NCBI GenBank assembly: GCA_918797485.1
Contig: CAKKNE010000003.1
Location: forward strand, 2,790,001-2,854,000
DNA from: Pelagomonas calceolata
Taxonomy: Eukaryota; Sar; Pelagophyceae; Pelagomonadales; Pelagomonadaceae
Length of the DNA stretch: 64,000 bases
Direction of reading: 5' to 3'
The position numbers and the translations under genes are program-made. Shown piece by piece: positions 35,620 to 43,923 of this stretch (positions are counted from its first letter, which is position 1; each line of letters starts with the position of its first letter). A model generated the notes under the pieces. It ran no database searches and was not told the DNA's origin. It saw only the letters and a program-made list of their open reading frames with translations.

Positions 35620-37224
35620 ATGTCCACGGCCCGCACGCCGCTGGAGCAAGCCATGTTACTGGATGATCAAAAGGGCGAGGCGCGCATCAGCCCGCGCTTC
35701 GACACCATGGACCGCGGCGCGCCCGCCGGGAGGGCCGAAGACACCCCCGCGTACATCGCTTTACGAAGGGCCGGTGTTTTATGCACGGAGCACCGCCGCA
35801 AGGACATCGAGGACATCTTTACCGGTTTAGACCTCAAGCAGAACACGGACCAGTGGAAGAATATTGTAGCACGGGCGAAGAACTGTTGTTGTTTGGTGCC
35901 TTGTGCTTATTATGCCTGCCATACCGAAATGTTCGTGCCCGCGGGTCACGTTGGGTTCCTCATGGACCAGCAAAACCGCTACTTGTTCGCGCAGCCGGGC
36001 ATGCACAACATCAACTCCATGTTCATTCGCGTGACGAGTGAACCGAGGCCGCTGCGGGGCCACATCAAGCACGGCAATCGCACGATAGTAGTAGTGGATC
36101 AAGGGAGTATTGGCTACGCGTCGGACAACGGTCAGCCCGTATTACTCCCACCTGGTATACATGTCTGGACGTCCGAGAGTATGGATTTCGTGTCGCAATT
36201 TCATTTAAATGACCACATCATCGAACTCGGTCCTTATACCCTTGTTACCGTAAATGAGGGGTATTCGGCCGTGACCCAGAACAATGGGAAACAAGTCATA
36301 CTCGCGGGCGGGCATACGCACTTCCTCACCCATAAGAACTGGAAGTTCGAGAAATTTATAACCCTCAAAATCCAGACGGATGAGCTCGAGAGAATCCAAG
36401 CTACAAGTGCGGACAACATCAACATGTTGGTGAATTCTACGGTGAATTGGCGCATCGTTGATGTGGAGGTCGCGGCGACGATGGCGGCCGAGACGATGGC
36501 GCAGAGCGGCAAGGGCAAGATCGCCGCGGACATCTCGAAACTAAGGAGAGATGTTCTCAAACAAGCATTAGCTTCGTTGGCGGCGTTCATCGGCTCCGTG
36601 AACTACTCGGAGTCGTTCCACATGAGTGCGGCGGCGCAAGCTGCTGGAAGAGAGGCACCTGTCGCCGCCGCTACTCTCGTAGAAGAGACGCCCGCAACCG
36701 TCGGCGCCTTCGCGGACAACCCGCTCTACAACCTGGAGAAGATGGGCAGCGCGGTCGAGCACGCTAATAGTGTAACGAGGAGCTACGGCATCGAGATCAT
36801 GTCGATCAATATTATTTCAGCTGCTCCTGTTGATGATGCTTTGACTAAATCGTTAGCGTCTGGTGCGGTCGCGTCGGCCGAGGCCCTCATGGCCGAGACA
36901 ACCGCTAGAGGCCAGTCGCGCGCCGTGACCATCGCGGCGGAAGCCGACGCGGCGGCGTTACGCATCCGCGCCGAGGCCGACGCCGAAGCTGAAAAGCTGA
37001 GAGCCGAGGGCCGCGCGGAAGGCCTCAAGGCCGTCTCCGACGCGCTGACGGCGGCCGGCGGCGAGCAGGCCATGGTCCAGAACATCGCCGAGAAGTACAT
37101 CGCCTCGCTGAGCACGATGGCGAACACGGCGAACATGATCATCGTGCCCGACAAGCCCAACGACGTCTCGGGCGTCGTCACGACGGCGCTCGCGCTCGGC
37201 AAGCAGGTCGCGGCGAAGGCGTGA
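35620..37224 (+). CDS. SPFH/band-7 domain protein (flotillin/stomatin superfamily)
   Basis: The 534 aa protein starts at the ATG at 35620. A Cys-rich hydrophobic patch near residue 88 (NCCCLVPCAYYAC) is a likely palmitoylation or membrane-contact site. A band-7/SPFH domain follows with MFVPAGHVGFLMDQQ, GIHVWTSESMDF and a coiled stretch AEADAAALRIRAEADAEAEKL near 440-470 (read in parts). The C-terminus has AEKYIASLSTMA, as in flotillin-like proteins. SPFH proteins scaffold membrane domains. The role here is unknown. Confidence 0.8.
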   Translation: MSTARTPLEQAMLLDDQKGEARISPRFDTMDRGAPAGRAEDTPAYIALRRAGVLCTEHRRKDIEDIFTGLDLKQNTDQWKNIVARAKNCCCLVPCAYYACHTEMFVPAGHVGFLMDQQNRYLFAQPGMHNINSMFIRVTSEPRPLRGHIKHGNRTIVVVDQGSIGYASDNGQPVLLPPGIHVWTSESMDFVSQFHLNDHIIELGPYTLVTVNEGYSAVTQNNGKQVILAGGHTHFLTHKNWKFEKFITLKIQTDELERIQATSADNINMLVNSTVNWRIVDVEVAATMAAETMAQSGKGKIAADISKLRRDVLKQALASLAAFIGSVNYSESFHMSAAAQAAGREAPVAAATLVEETPATVGAFADNPLYNLEKMGSAVEHANSVTRSYGIEIMSINIISAAPVDDALTKSLASGAVASAEALMAETTARGQSRAVTIAAEADAAALRIRAEADAEAEKLRAEGRAEGLKAVSDALTAAGGEQAMVQNIAEKYIASLSTMANTANMIIVPDKPNDVSGVVTTALALGKQVAAKA

Positions 37225-37309
37225 CTTGTGTGCTTTTCTTTCCCCCCTGCCCCCCCCCCCGCTGCCCCCGCTGCTAAGATTGATTTTTGCTTTACGTTTT
37301 GTGCGGTGC

Positions 37310-38494
37310 TTAGGACCCGTCCAGTAAATTCACAGCGGCCACCGCCTCGCAGACAGAGGTCACGCAGTCACCTTCGCGGGCGGCGAGCGCGGCCCCCGCG
37401 TCTCGCAGGGCATTCTCAATTCCTTCTGTGGTCGGATGTGCGCCGCCTAGCACGCGCCGCGCGATCCGTCCCGCGTCCTCGAGCGTCGACACGCCCTCGC
37501 TGACATCGTCGAGCGTGGCACTGGGGTCACAGCAGAGCGCCAGCGCATAATTCCACCTCATTTTGAGCGTGATTCTATGTTCTTCTCTGAGAACGCGTCG
37601 CGCCACGGGCATCGTTTTGCGTAGCAACGCCTTGGCTTCTTCGGAGCGCTTGAGAGTAAGAAGGGACTTCGCGTAGTTGTTGGCTGCTGAGAGGACATTA
37701 TTATCTTCTTCACCAAAGAGCTTTAATCCTCCGGCGTATGCCTCTCGCCGCAAGCACATGGCCTGGTCAAGCCGTCCAAGCGCCTGATACGTGCTCGCAA
37801 GATTAGTCTGCGCGACGAATATGTCGCTATTGTCTGAACCGCCAATTCGCCGCATCATGGACAACTCGGCCTCCATCACCGACGCCGCGTCCGCGTGGTG
37901 TTCCGCACTGTATAAACCGCCCCCAAGCAGGTTCATCGCAGTTCGCCGAAGCTTGTCTGTCTCCGGCCGACCCAAGTATGTCTTCCAGCACGCCCACCCG
38001 AGCGCGCACCGTACGACCGTGTGATAATCTTGCTCGCACAGGCTACACGTGTACCACCGCGCCCACCTCGGCACAAACTTATCAGAGCCCAAAAAATTAT
38101 TTTCCTCGGCCTCCGCGACCAAAATCTTCACCTGCTCTGCCAAGCACGACACGTGCGCGAAGCCCGCCGTCCCGCGGCACGAGCACCCGCGCACGAGGCC
38201 CTCTTTCGTCTTCCAATGGAGGGCCTGCGTGCAGATGTAGCACGTCTGGCCCTTTGTGTCGTCGGCGCACGCCTCCGCCGCGCGCGTTACGGCCTCCGTG
38301 TACTTCTTATTTGCGTTGTACTGTTCCGCGCCACCAGAGCGCTTTATTTTCTTGCAGAGCTGGTCGTGCCCGCCTTCTTTCCAGTGCTGCACCTGGCATT
38401 CGGGGCCACAGTAGCGCGTGCTGCAGCGGCCGCATTTCTTGCCCAAGGATAAACCAAGGTCGGTGGCGCAGACGGCGCACTGCGTGAGGATCAT
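37310..38494 (-). CDS. MYND zinc-finger and TPR protein, copy B
   Basis: The 394 aa protein starts at the ATG at 38492-38494 (MILTQCAVCATDLGLS). It has the same domains as copy A at 11420-12547: MYND (about 4-46), RING-variant Cys block, then TPR-like repeats. The first about 165 residues are nearly the same in both, and the C-terminal part has diverged and is longer here (AAREGDCVTSVCEAVAAVNLLDGS). The upstream DNA also matches copy A, including a palindromic element. A C-rich tract lies just past its 3' end (37244-37260). Confidence 0.8.
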   Translation of the reverse strand: MILTQCAVCATDLGLSLGKKCGRCSTRYCGPECQVQHWKEGGHDQLCKKIKRSGGAEQYNANKKYTEAVTRAAEACADDTKGQTCYICTQALHWKTKEGLVRGCSCRGTAGFAHVSCLAEQVKILVAEAEENNFLGSDKFVPRWARWYTCSLCEQDYHTVVRCALGWACWKTYLGRPETDKLRRTAMNLLGGGLYSAEHHADAASVMEAELSMMRRIGGSDNSDIFVAQTNLASTYQALGRLDQAMCLRREAYAGGLKLFGEEDNNVLSAANNYAKSLLTLKRSEEAKALLRKTMPVARRVLREEHRITLKMRWNYALALCCDPSATLDDVSEGVSTLEDAGRIARRVLGGAHPTTEGIENALRDAGAALAAREGDCVTSVCEAVAAVNLLDGS

Positions 38495-38538
38495 CTCTTG
38501 TGAACAAAACGCGACGGGGGCAGCCCTACTCGAGTAAG

Positions 38539-38563
38539 GCTAGTGCCTTACAGGACGCTAGCT
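38539..38563 (-). promoter_or_regulatory. Palindromic promoter element, copy 11
   Basis: The minus strand reads AGCTAGCG, TCCTGTAAGG, CACTAGC. It lies 44 bp upstream of MYND/TPR copy B and matches the copy at 12611. Confidence 0.7.
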
Positions 38564-38759
38564 CTATGTTTTTGCGTCCACCGCCCGTAGCCATCGCTGG
38601 TTGATTGTTTGCGGGTGCTATCGGCATCTCGGACGTCGCTCATAACTTGCGCAAGCCGCGGCGATCGCTGCTTGACCGGCGCGTTACACTAGGCGTAGGT
38701 CCCCACTGAGTGGCCCTCACCACTGGCTGAATAAGCGCGAGGACACGCGGCGGGGAAAG

Positions 38760-39668
38760 ATGAGCCTCTCGAACCGCAACAACAACACCAAGACGGACTA
38801 CGCGTCCATCGAGGGTGGATATGATGGGAGCCCGCGGCCGCCGCGGCGCACCGACAGCGTCATGGACAAGCTCCACCAATTGCCGCAGCGCTACTTCAGC
38901 CCGGCGGCGTCGCGCCAGCAGGTCTGCGCCTATATACTGTCCGCTTGCTTATTTCTCTCGACAACATGCATCGTGCTCTTCGAGCCGTGGCTGCGGCCGG
39001 CCTGCGACGAGGCCTTGGTGGATGCGATCTTCCCGAAGCACGACGCGCCCTTCGTCAATCCCCACTACGACCCGGGCTGCCGGAACGTGCGCTACATCCA
39101 ACTTTTGAATTTGACGCAGCGCGAGTGCGACCTCGGGCGACGCATCTTATTCTCGATCCTGTGCGGCGGCGCCGTCGGTTACGAGAGGAGGAGGGGAGAT
39201 AGACCAGCGGGCATTCGGACCATGGCGCTGGTGGCGCTCGGCGCCTGCATCTTCACGATCACGTCCCTCCTCGCCTTCGAGGACGGCCCGATGGCCTGGG
39301 ACTCGTCGCGCGTCGCGGCGGCCATCCCGTCGGGCGTCGGTTTTCTGGGCGCGGGCCTCATCTGGAAGGCCTCGACCAAGACGGGCCGCGGCACGGAGCA
39401 GCAGCACGTCCACGGCATCACGACGGCAGCCTCCACCTGGGTCTCCGCGGCGATCGGCGTCGCGGCCGGTGGGGCCATGTACTTCGTCGCTTTTTTTTCG
39501 GTCCTCACTTTGCTGTTTGTGTTGCGGTTTGGGCCGCGCGCCAGGGACATCCAGGGCTCGGAGCCCGAGGCGTCGGGGTCGGAGAATGATCTGGTGGAGC
39601 TCGAACGGCGGCGCGAGGGCGGGGGCTGCTTTGCCGTGCCGCCGCCGCGGACGACGTACCACGCTTGA
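38760..39668 (+). CDS. MgtC/SapB-family membrane protein
   Basis: The 302 aa protein starts at the ATG at 38760. A cytosolic N-terminus and one membrane segment (about 55-75) precede an MgtC core: LCGGAVGYERRRGDRPAGIRT (in parts), ALVALGACIFTITS, then PSGVGFLGAGLIWK, TTAASTWVSAAIGVAAG. The bacterial family has GYER(E/R) and GIRT motifs like these and is tied to Mg2+ limitation and virulence, with unclear transport activity. Eukaryotic members are few. Old gene transfer is possible. Ends with RTTYHA, whose DNA is in a short direct repeat with the region 73 bp downstream. Confidence 0.85.
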   Translation: MSLSNRNNNTKTDYASIEGGYDGSPRPPRRTDSVMDKLHQLPQRYFSPAASRQQVCAYILSACLFLSTTCIVLFEPWLRPACDEALVDAIFPKHDAPFVNPHYDPGCRNVRYIQLLNLTQRECDLGRRILFSILCGGAVGYERRRGDRPAGIRTMALVALGACIFTITSLLAFEDGPMAWDSSRVAAAIPSGVGFLGAGLIWKASTKTGRGTEQQHVHGITTAASTWVSAAIGVAAGGAMYFVAFFSVLTLLFVLRFGPRARDIQGSEPEASGSENDLVELERRREGGGCFAVPPPRTTYHA

Positions 39669-39681
39669 ATTCATTGACATA
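39648..39681 (+). repeat. 34-base direct repeat, copy 1
   Basis: This covers the last codons and stop of the MgtC gene. It matches 39721-39754 at 31 of 34 bases. Confidence 0.65.
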
Positions 39682-39720
39682 AAAATGTTTGAAGATTACT
39701 AGAGCGACGATATCTTCTTG

Positions 39721-39754
39721 CGGACGACGTACCACGCGTAAATTCAATGACATA
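39721..39754 (+). repeat. 34-base direct repeat, copy 2
   Basis: It sits 3 bases before the TAA of the convergent acetyltransferase gene, 73 bases after copy 1. Confidence 0.65.
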
Positions 39755-39757
39755 CAC

Positions 39758-40459
39758 TTAAAACGAAGAGAGCTTCCTGCGGAACCACGTCCCGGCGAGG
39801 CCCCGCGCGTCGCGCGCGCCGGGCTCGACGGGCACGCGGTCGAAGCCCACGCCGCTCCAGAACGGCAGCGCGCGCTCGTCGACGACGCGCGCATACAAAT
39901 AATCGTCCTCGTCCGACACGAACTCGCGCCACGCCCGCCAGGACGCGTCCGTCTTGAGGCGCTCCGCGACGGCGTCGACGATGGCGCGGCCGGCGCCGTA
40001 GCGCCGCGCCCGCGGCGCCACGGCCACGTTCGCCACGGTGGGCACGTCCGGCGCGCGGAAGGACACATCATCAATATCGACGCCGCGCCAGGCGGCCGAC
40101 GCCTCGGTGGCCGCCGTGCCCGCGGCGCCCTTGAATCCCGGTGGTGCTGGCAACAAACCCACCTCGGCGCAGCCGACGACGTCGCCCCTCCGTCCATTAA
40201 CCTCCGCGACCACCAACGAGTGCGGCACCAAATCGCCGCCGCGCATGCCCTCGAACCGCTGCGCTATCGTCGCGGCCCACTGCAAGCGTACGACCGGCGC
40301 CGGATCGTCGTAGAACGACTGCGCCGCGACGCCGGCGATGGCCCAGGCGTCGAGGAGGCGCGCGTCGCGGCAGACGACGGGTGTGCGCGTTCTGTCTGGC
40401 GCGAGTGCTCCAGCGGTGTGGATCGTGATCAGCCAGAGAGCTGTAACGCGAGGATGCAT
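39758..40459 (-). CDS. GNAT-family N-acetyltransferase, targeting-type N-terminus
   Basis: The protein has 233 aa from the ATG at 40457-40459. The upstream frame has only a TTG. The first 17 residues (MHPRVTALWLITIHTAG) are hydrophobic and could be a signal or plastid leader. A GNAT fold follows: VPTVANVAVAPRARRYGAG is the acetyl-CoA pyrophosphate loop (the usual Q/RxxGxG/A reads RRYGAG), and ALPFWSGVGFDRVP is the C-terminal FY-type motif. It transfers acetyl from CoA to an amine. The substrate is unknown. Plastid GNATs acetylate proteins in algae, an inference. Confidence 0.8.
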   Translation of the reverse strand: MHPRVTALWLITIHTAGALAPDRTRTPVVCRDARLLDAWAIAGVAAQSFYDDPAPVVRLQWAATIAQRFEGMRGGDLVPHSLVVAEVNGRRGDVVGCAEVGLLPAPPGFKGAAGTAATEASAAWRGVDIDDVSFRAPDVPTVANVAVAPRARRYGAGRAIVDAVAERLKTDASWRAWREFVSDEDDYLYARVVDERALPFWSGVGFDRVPVEPGARDARGLAGTWFRRKLSSF

Positions 40460-40824
40460 CGTTATGTGATGCGCACCGTCAGCTTGAATCGCGCAATGCA
40501 ATCGCGCAGCAATGCAGTATTTTGAATCCAGCGAGAGCACCAATGCGATTATCGCGTGTGGAAGCGCGCAGCCCGATCCTGCCGCCGCAATACCTCGTCT
40601 TCAATGCCCCGCTGTCCTGCTAGTTGCAATAGTATCAACTGCAGGCGAAATGCTGCAGCGACTCTAAGTTTTCGGTGCTAGCTGTAGTAAGACACTAGCC
40701 AGCTCTCTGAGGCCTAGCCCCTGGATCTAGCCACTATCAGGCACTTCGGGAGACGCCTTTCTACGTCTGTCATTGATTATAAATTTAGGAGAGCCGCGGA
40801 CCTCGCGGAAATCGTGTTAAAGGC
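40460..40824. other. Divergent promoter region
   Basis: This lies between the acetyltransferase gene and the NEMP-like gene. It holds a palindromic element at 40676-40699. Confidence 0.5.
40676..40699 (+). promoter_or_regulatory. Palindromic promoter element, copy 12
   Basis: TGCTAGCT, GTAGTAAGA, CACTAGC, between divergent genes. Confidence 0.6.
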
Positions 40825-41984
40825 ATGAAACTCCTCGCCGCCTTCATGTGTGTGGTAGCGGCACGCAAAGCGCCAAAGAAATTCGAGAGCGCCTTGGAGA
40901 TGACTCTAGACGCGCCTGCGATCGAAGCCAGCAAGGATCAACTCTTTTGCGTGGCCCCGCCGGACGCGCCGGCGGCGTCGTTGATCTTCGGCTCCATCAC
41001 GTGGGACATTGAGTTCGGCAAGGCGGGCGGCCGCGCGCGCGCCGTCAGCGACGACGATTTTCACGAGGCGGGGCGTTCGATAGTGGGCAAGCTCATCGGC
41101 GCCGAGCCCGGCAACCTCGGCAAGGAGCTTGATCAGAAACTGGCCAGGAGGCCATTGTTCCCCATGCCGTGGGACAGCTGCCCGAACCCGTTCTCGGACT
41201 GCGTCCTGGACCTGTCGCCCTACGGCAATTCGTGCGCGCGTGTATCATCTCGGGAGCCGTACAAAATAAAGGTCGTCGTCGATCGTGGCTTCCAGTGCGG
41301 AAATCAACCAGTGCGCCAGGCCGGCCTGGATGTATTATTTACTATTCTGGCCGCCTCGACGCAGCGCGAGAGTGCTTGGCGTCCTCGCACGAGGCGTCTT
41401 AGGCTTACTCACGGTACTCACCCCGGAGTCACACGTTTGATTTCCGCACAGGTGGCTTCCCGGTCCGCCCGCTCATGGTCCTCGCCGGCGTCGCCCTGCT
41501 CGCGGCGGCCCATGCGTTGTCAGCGAACGTGCCCTTCCAGTACGGTTCGGCCGTCGTCATGGGCGAGGCGATCGCTCTCTGCCTCGTGGTGCTCTACTTG
41601 ATCCGCCGCGCGGGCGGCGGCTTCAAGTCCAAGTTCGCGGCCGCGGGGCTTTACACACTACTCGTGCTGAGGAAAGGCGGCACGATCGTCCGGAAGACGC
41701 TCCTCGACCACTGGGAGCTCGCGTTCGTCTACATGCTCGTCGTCGCGGCGGCGTCGTGCTGGGTCGTCGGCGTCTCGCGGAAGTCGAAGAACTTCCACGA
41801 GACGGTCCGCGTCGCCACGAAGTGGACGCTCCGATGCCTCGCCGTCGCATTGTTACACAACGCCTTCAAGGCTCCCGCGGCGCAGTTCGTCGTCTACGCG
41901 GTCCTGGTCGCGCTCTACGCGCGGACGCGCCTCTTGAAAATGACCGGCAAGAAGGAGTACTACCGCGAGGAGAAGACGGAGTAA
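40825..41984 (+). CDS. NEMP-like (TMEM194-type) membrane protein, split by an introner (exons 40825-41284 and 41452-41984)
   Basis: The spliced protein has 330 aa from the ATG at 40825. Splicing joins VVVDRG and FPVRPLMVLAG and keeps the frame open to 41984. A leader of about 16 residues and a luminal N-terminal domain with several Cys precede about five membrane helices (VLAGVALLAAAHALSA, AVVMGEAIALCLVVLYLI, LAFVYMLVVAAASCWVVG and others). The pattern resembles the NEMP family of nuclear-envelope proteins. The match is by pattern only, so moderate. Without splicing both parts would be cut short. Confidence 0.6.
41294..41451 (+). mobile_element. Introner element in the NEMP-like gene
   Basis: About 158 bp with ends AGTGCGGAAATCAA and TTGATTTCCGCACAG, a nearly perfect inverted repeat. 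It is flanked by a perfect 9-base target copy GTGGCTTCC (41285-41293 and 41452-41460). The intron is 41285-41451, 167 bases, GT-AG, with GT from the target copy and AG from the element. Splicing restores the sequence before insertion. CTCACC near the 3' end may serve as branch point. Confidence 0.85.
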
Positions 41985-42004
41985 GTCCTTTCGTGGGGGT
42001 AGAG

Positions 42005-42028
42005 AGCTAGCGGCCTGTAAGGCACTAG
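42005..42028 (+). promoter_or_regulatory. Palindromic promoter element, copy 13
   Basis: AGCTAGCG, GCCTGTAAGG, CACTAG. It lies 141 bp upstream of a plus-strand gene with the 3' end of another plus-strand gene on its left. Confidence 0.65.
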
Positions 42029-42168
42029 GGATGCCTAGCAAAACGCTCTGCGAGCTTGCGCTGCGCGGTCCTTAGATTCGAGGGAGGGCAGCCCAATCAC
42101 CGTAGAAATAAAGTCGTCAAGCACACAAGTCGCAGTCCTGCACCCGGGGGCTGCCCACTCTCTCCGCC

Positions 42169-43911
42169 ATGAGGCAAATCGTCAAGCCCAGGGACTTGCA
42201 CGGGGACCAGATCGAGGCCTGGCAAGAGAAGCAGGTCGAGCTGGCCGCCCAGCGCTGGATCGCCGACGGCGACGCCCCGCTGCCGCGCGAATTCGAGAAG
42301 GTGGCGGACCTCACCAGCTTCCTGGCGAGCGTGGGCCTGCGCGAGGTCTTCAAGAGCGAGCGGAAGCGAGTAGACAAGCAGCGGCGCGTCGACGCCGTCG
42401 TCGCGGCCATCGTTTCCGAGCGGCGCCGCGTGCGCCTCGCCGGGCCCACGGCCTTCCTCTTCCGGAACCGCAGGCTGGAGCTGCCTCAGCCGGTGGGGCT
42501 GCAGTTCCTCACGGTCCGGGAGCTCCTCCAGTTTCGCGCGGTCGATCGGTCGGCGCGGCGCGCGGGCGAGCAAGACCACCACTGGATCCCGCGCCTCCGC
42601 GCGGCCGGCGTCACCGCCGACGCACCGGGCGCCGCGCCCGTGGAGACGGATTGGGATTGGCGCGACATCTACAGAAGTCTCGATAAGTTCCGCGGTATCA
42701 AAAACGTGGAGCGCGATCGCGCGGACGCGGAAGCCAAAGCCATGGCGCAGAATGATCCCGCGGTGCTGGCGTGGCTCCGGGCAGAGGTTGAAAAGGTGGT
42801 TAGGCCTCCGAGGCCAGGGATGCCCCCCGACAGAATCGATTACATCACGCAGAGCATCACGCAAGCCCTCCTGGATGCGACGTCGGCTGAGAGCGTCAAG
42901 CGTAGGGCTGCAAAGGACCTCGGCCCATCGTTCGCGAGCGCGACGCTCGCTCGCGACCTCTGCGTGAAACGCGGCCTAGAGTCTGCCTGGCGTCCCGTGG
43001 CGCGGGGCGGCATGCGCTGGCCGCGGACGAGGGCCATGGATAGGTTCCTCGAAGCCGTACTCTACCGCTGGTCCCACGCCAAGAGCGGTGAGAAGGTCGC
43101 ACTCACGCATGGTCGCTATAGAGACAAAACCCCGTGGTCGACACCGTACGCGGCCGCGCGCCGCGCGAGCTACCACGATTCTCGCTGCCTCGAAGTCAAA
43201 CGGGGCCGCGACGAATTCATCGGAAAGACCTTCCGTGCCTCGTGCTCGGAGAAAAATGGGTGCCAGTGCGAGTCGGCGAACTACGGGCGGCATCCTACCG
43301 TTTGCCTCGGCAGCTCGGCCCTTTCTGCCGGGCGCCACGCGTGGTGGATCAACTATTCCACAAGGAGAGTCTTTAAGCGGTCACGGACGCTAGGCTCGAG
43401 TTGGGCCGACATCCATCTGTACGTAGGCATCGCGACGACCGCGGTCGATCGCACGCGTCCGCTTGGCTTGGATGGGGCGGGCTTCGGCGTCTGCGTGGAG
43501 CGGCCCATCGGCGCCTGCGCCTTTCACGACGGAAGGTGGCTAGACGCGCCTTACATCCACGGGGGGAAAGCCCTGCTTGCCCTCGAGATTAAGGAGGACG
43601 GATCCGCCACGCTGGCGATATCGAGCAAGGGCTGGGCCGACCAGACGCCGAGGATTATCGCCGAAGGCCTACGACTCACCGGCGGTCCGGCGTTGCGTCC
43701 GGCCGTGTCGTTCTGCGACGGTGCGCTGGTCGACATTGAGCCTCTCGTCGAACCGCCCCGGAACCTCATGGCCCCGGGACCACCCCCCGGTGGTGACTGG
43801 TGGCACCACGTCCAGACAGAATGCCTTTGCGGTATTTCCTGTCTTTGCGAGCATGAGTCGGAGCACCGTGACCCAGTGCGGATGCCCCGGCCCCGGGGGC
43901 GCTCGGGCTAG
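42169..43911 (+). CDS. Protein with SPRY-like C-terminal domain
   Basis: The 580 aa protein starts at the ATG at 42169. The N-terminal 250 residues are helical and charged with no known domain. Residues about 370-540 look like a SPRY/B30.2 fold: GRHAWWINYS, VGIATTAVDR, GFGVCVE, ALEIKEDGSATLAISSKGW and LRPAVSFCDGALVDIEPL follow the strand order of that family. SPRY domains bind proteins. A Cys-rich end (CLCGISCLCEH) may bind metal. No E3 or F-box part is clear. Confidence 0.6.
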   Translation: MRQIVKPRDLHGDQIEAWQEKQVELAAQRWIADGDAPLPREFEKVADLTSFLASVGLREVFKSERKRVDKQRRVDAVVAAIVSERRRVRLAGPTAFLFRNRRLELPQPVGLQFLTVRELLQFRAVDRSARRAGEQDHHWIPRLRAAGVTADAPGAAPVETDWDWRDIYRSLDKFRGIKNVERDRADAEAKAMAQNDPAVLAWLRAEVEKVVRPPRPGMPPDRIDYITQSITQALLDATSAESVKRRAAKDLGPSFASATLARDLCVKRGLESAWRPVARGGMRWPRTRAMDRFLEAVLYRWSHAKSGEKVALTHGRYRDKTPWSTPYAAARRASYHDSRCLEVKRGRDEFIGKTFRASCSEKNGCQCESANYGRHPTVCLGSSALSAGRHAWWINYSTRRVFKRSRTLGSSWADIHLYVGIATTAVDRTRPLGLDGAGFGVCVERPIGACAFHDGRWLDAPYIHGGKALLALEIKEDGSATLAISSKGWADQTPRIIAEGLRLTGGPALRPAVSFCDGALVDIEPLVEPPRNLMAPGPPPGGDWWHHVQTECLCGISCLCEHESEHRDPVRMPRPRGRSG

Positions 43912-43923
43912 AAATAAATAAGT

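Noticed and set aside
37244-37260. C-rich tract between the band-7 and MYND/TPR genes
   Set aside because: A simple homopolymer-like tract; no sign of telomeric or regulatory repeat structure.
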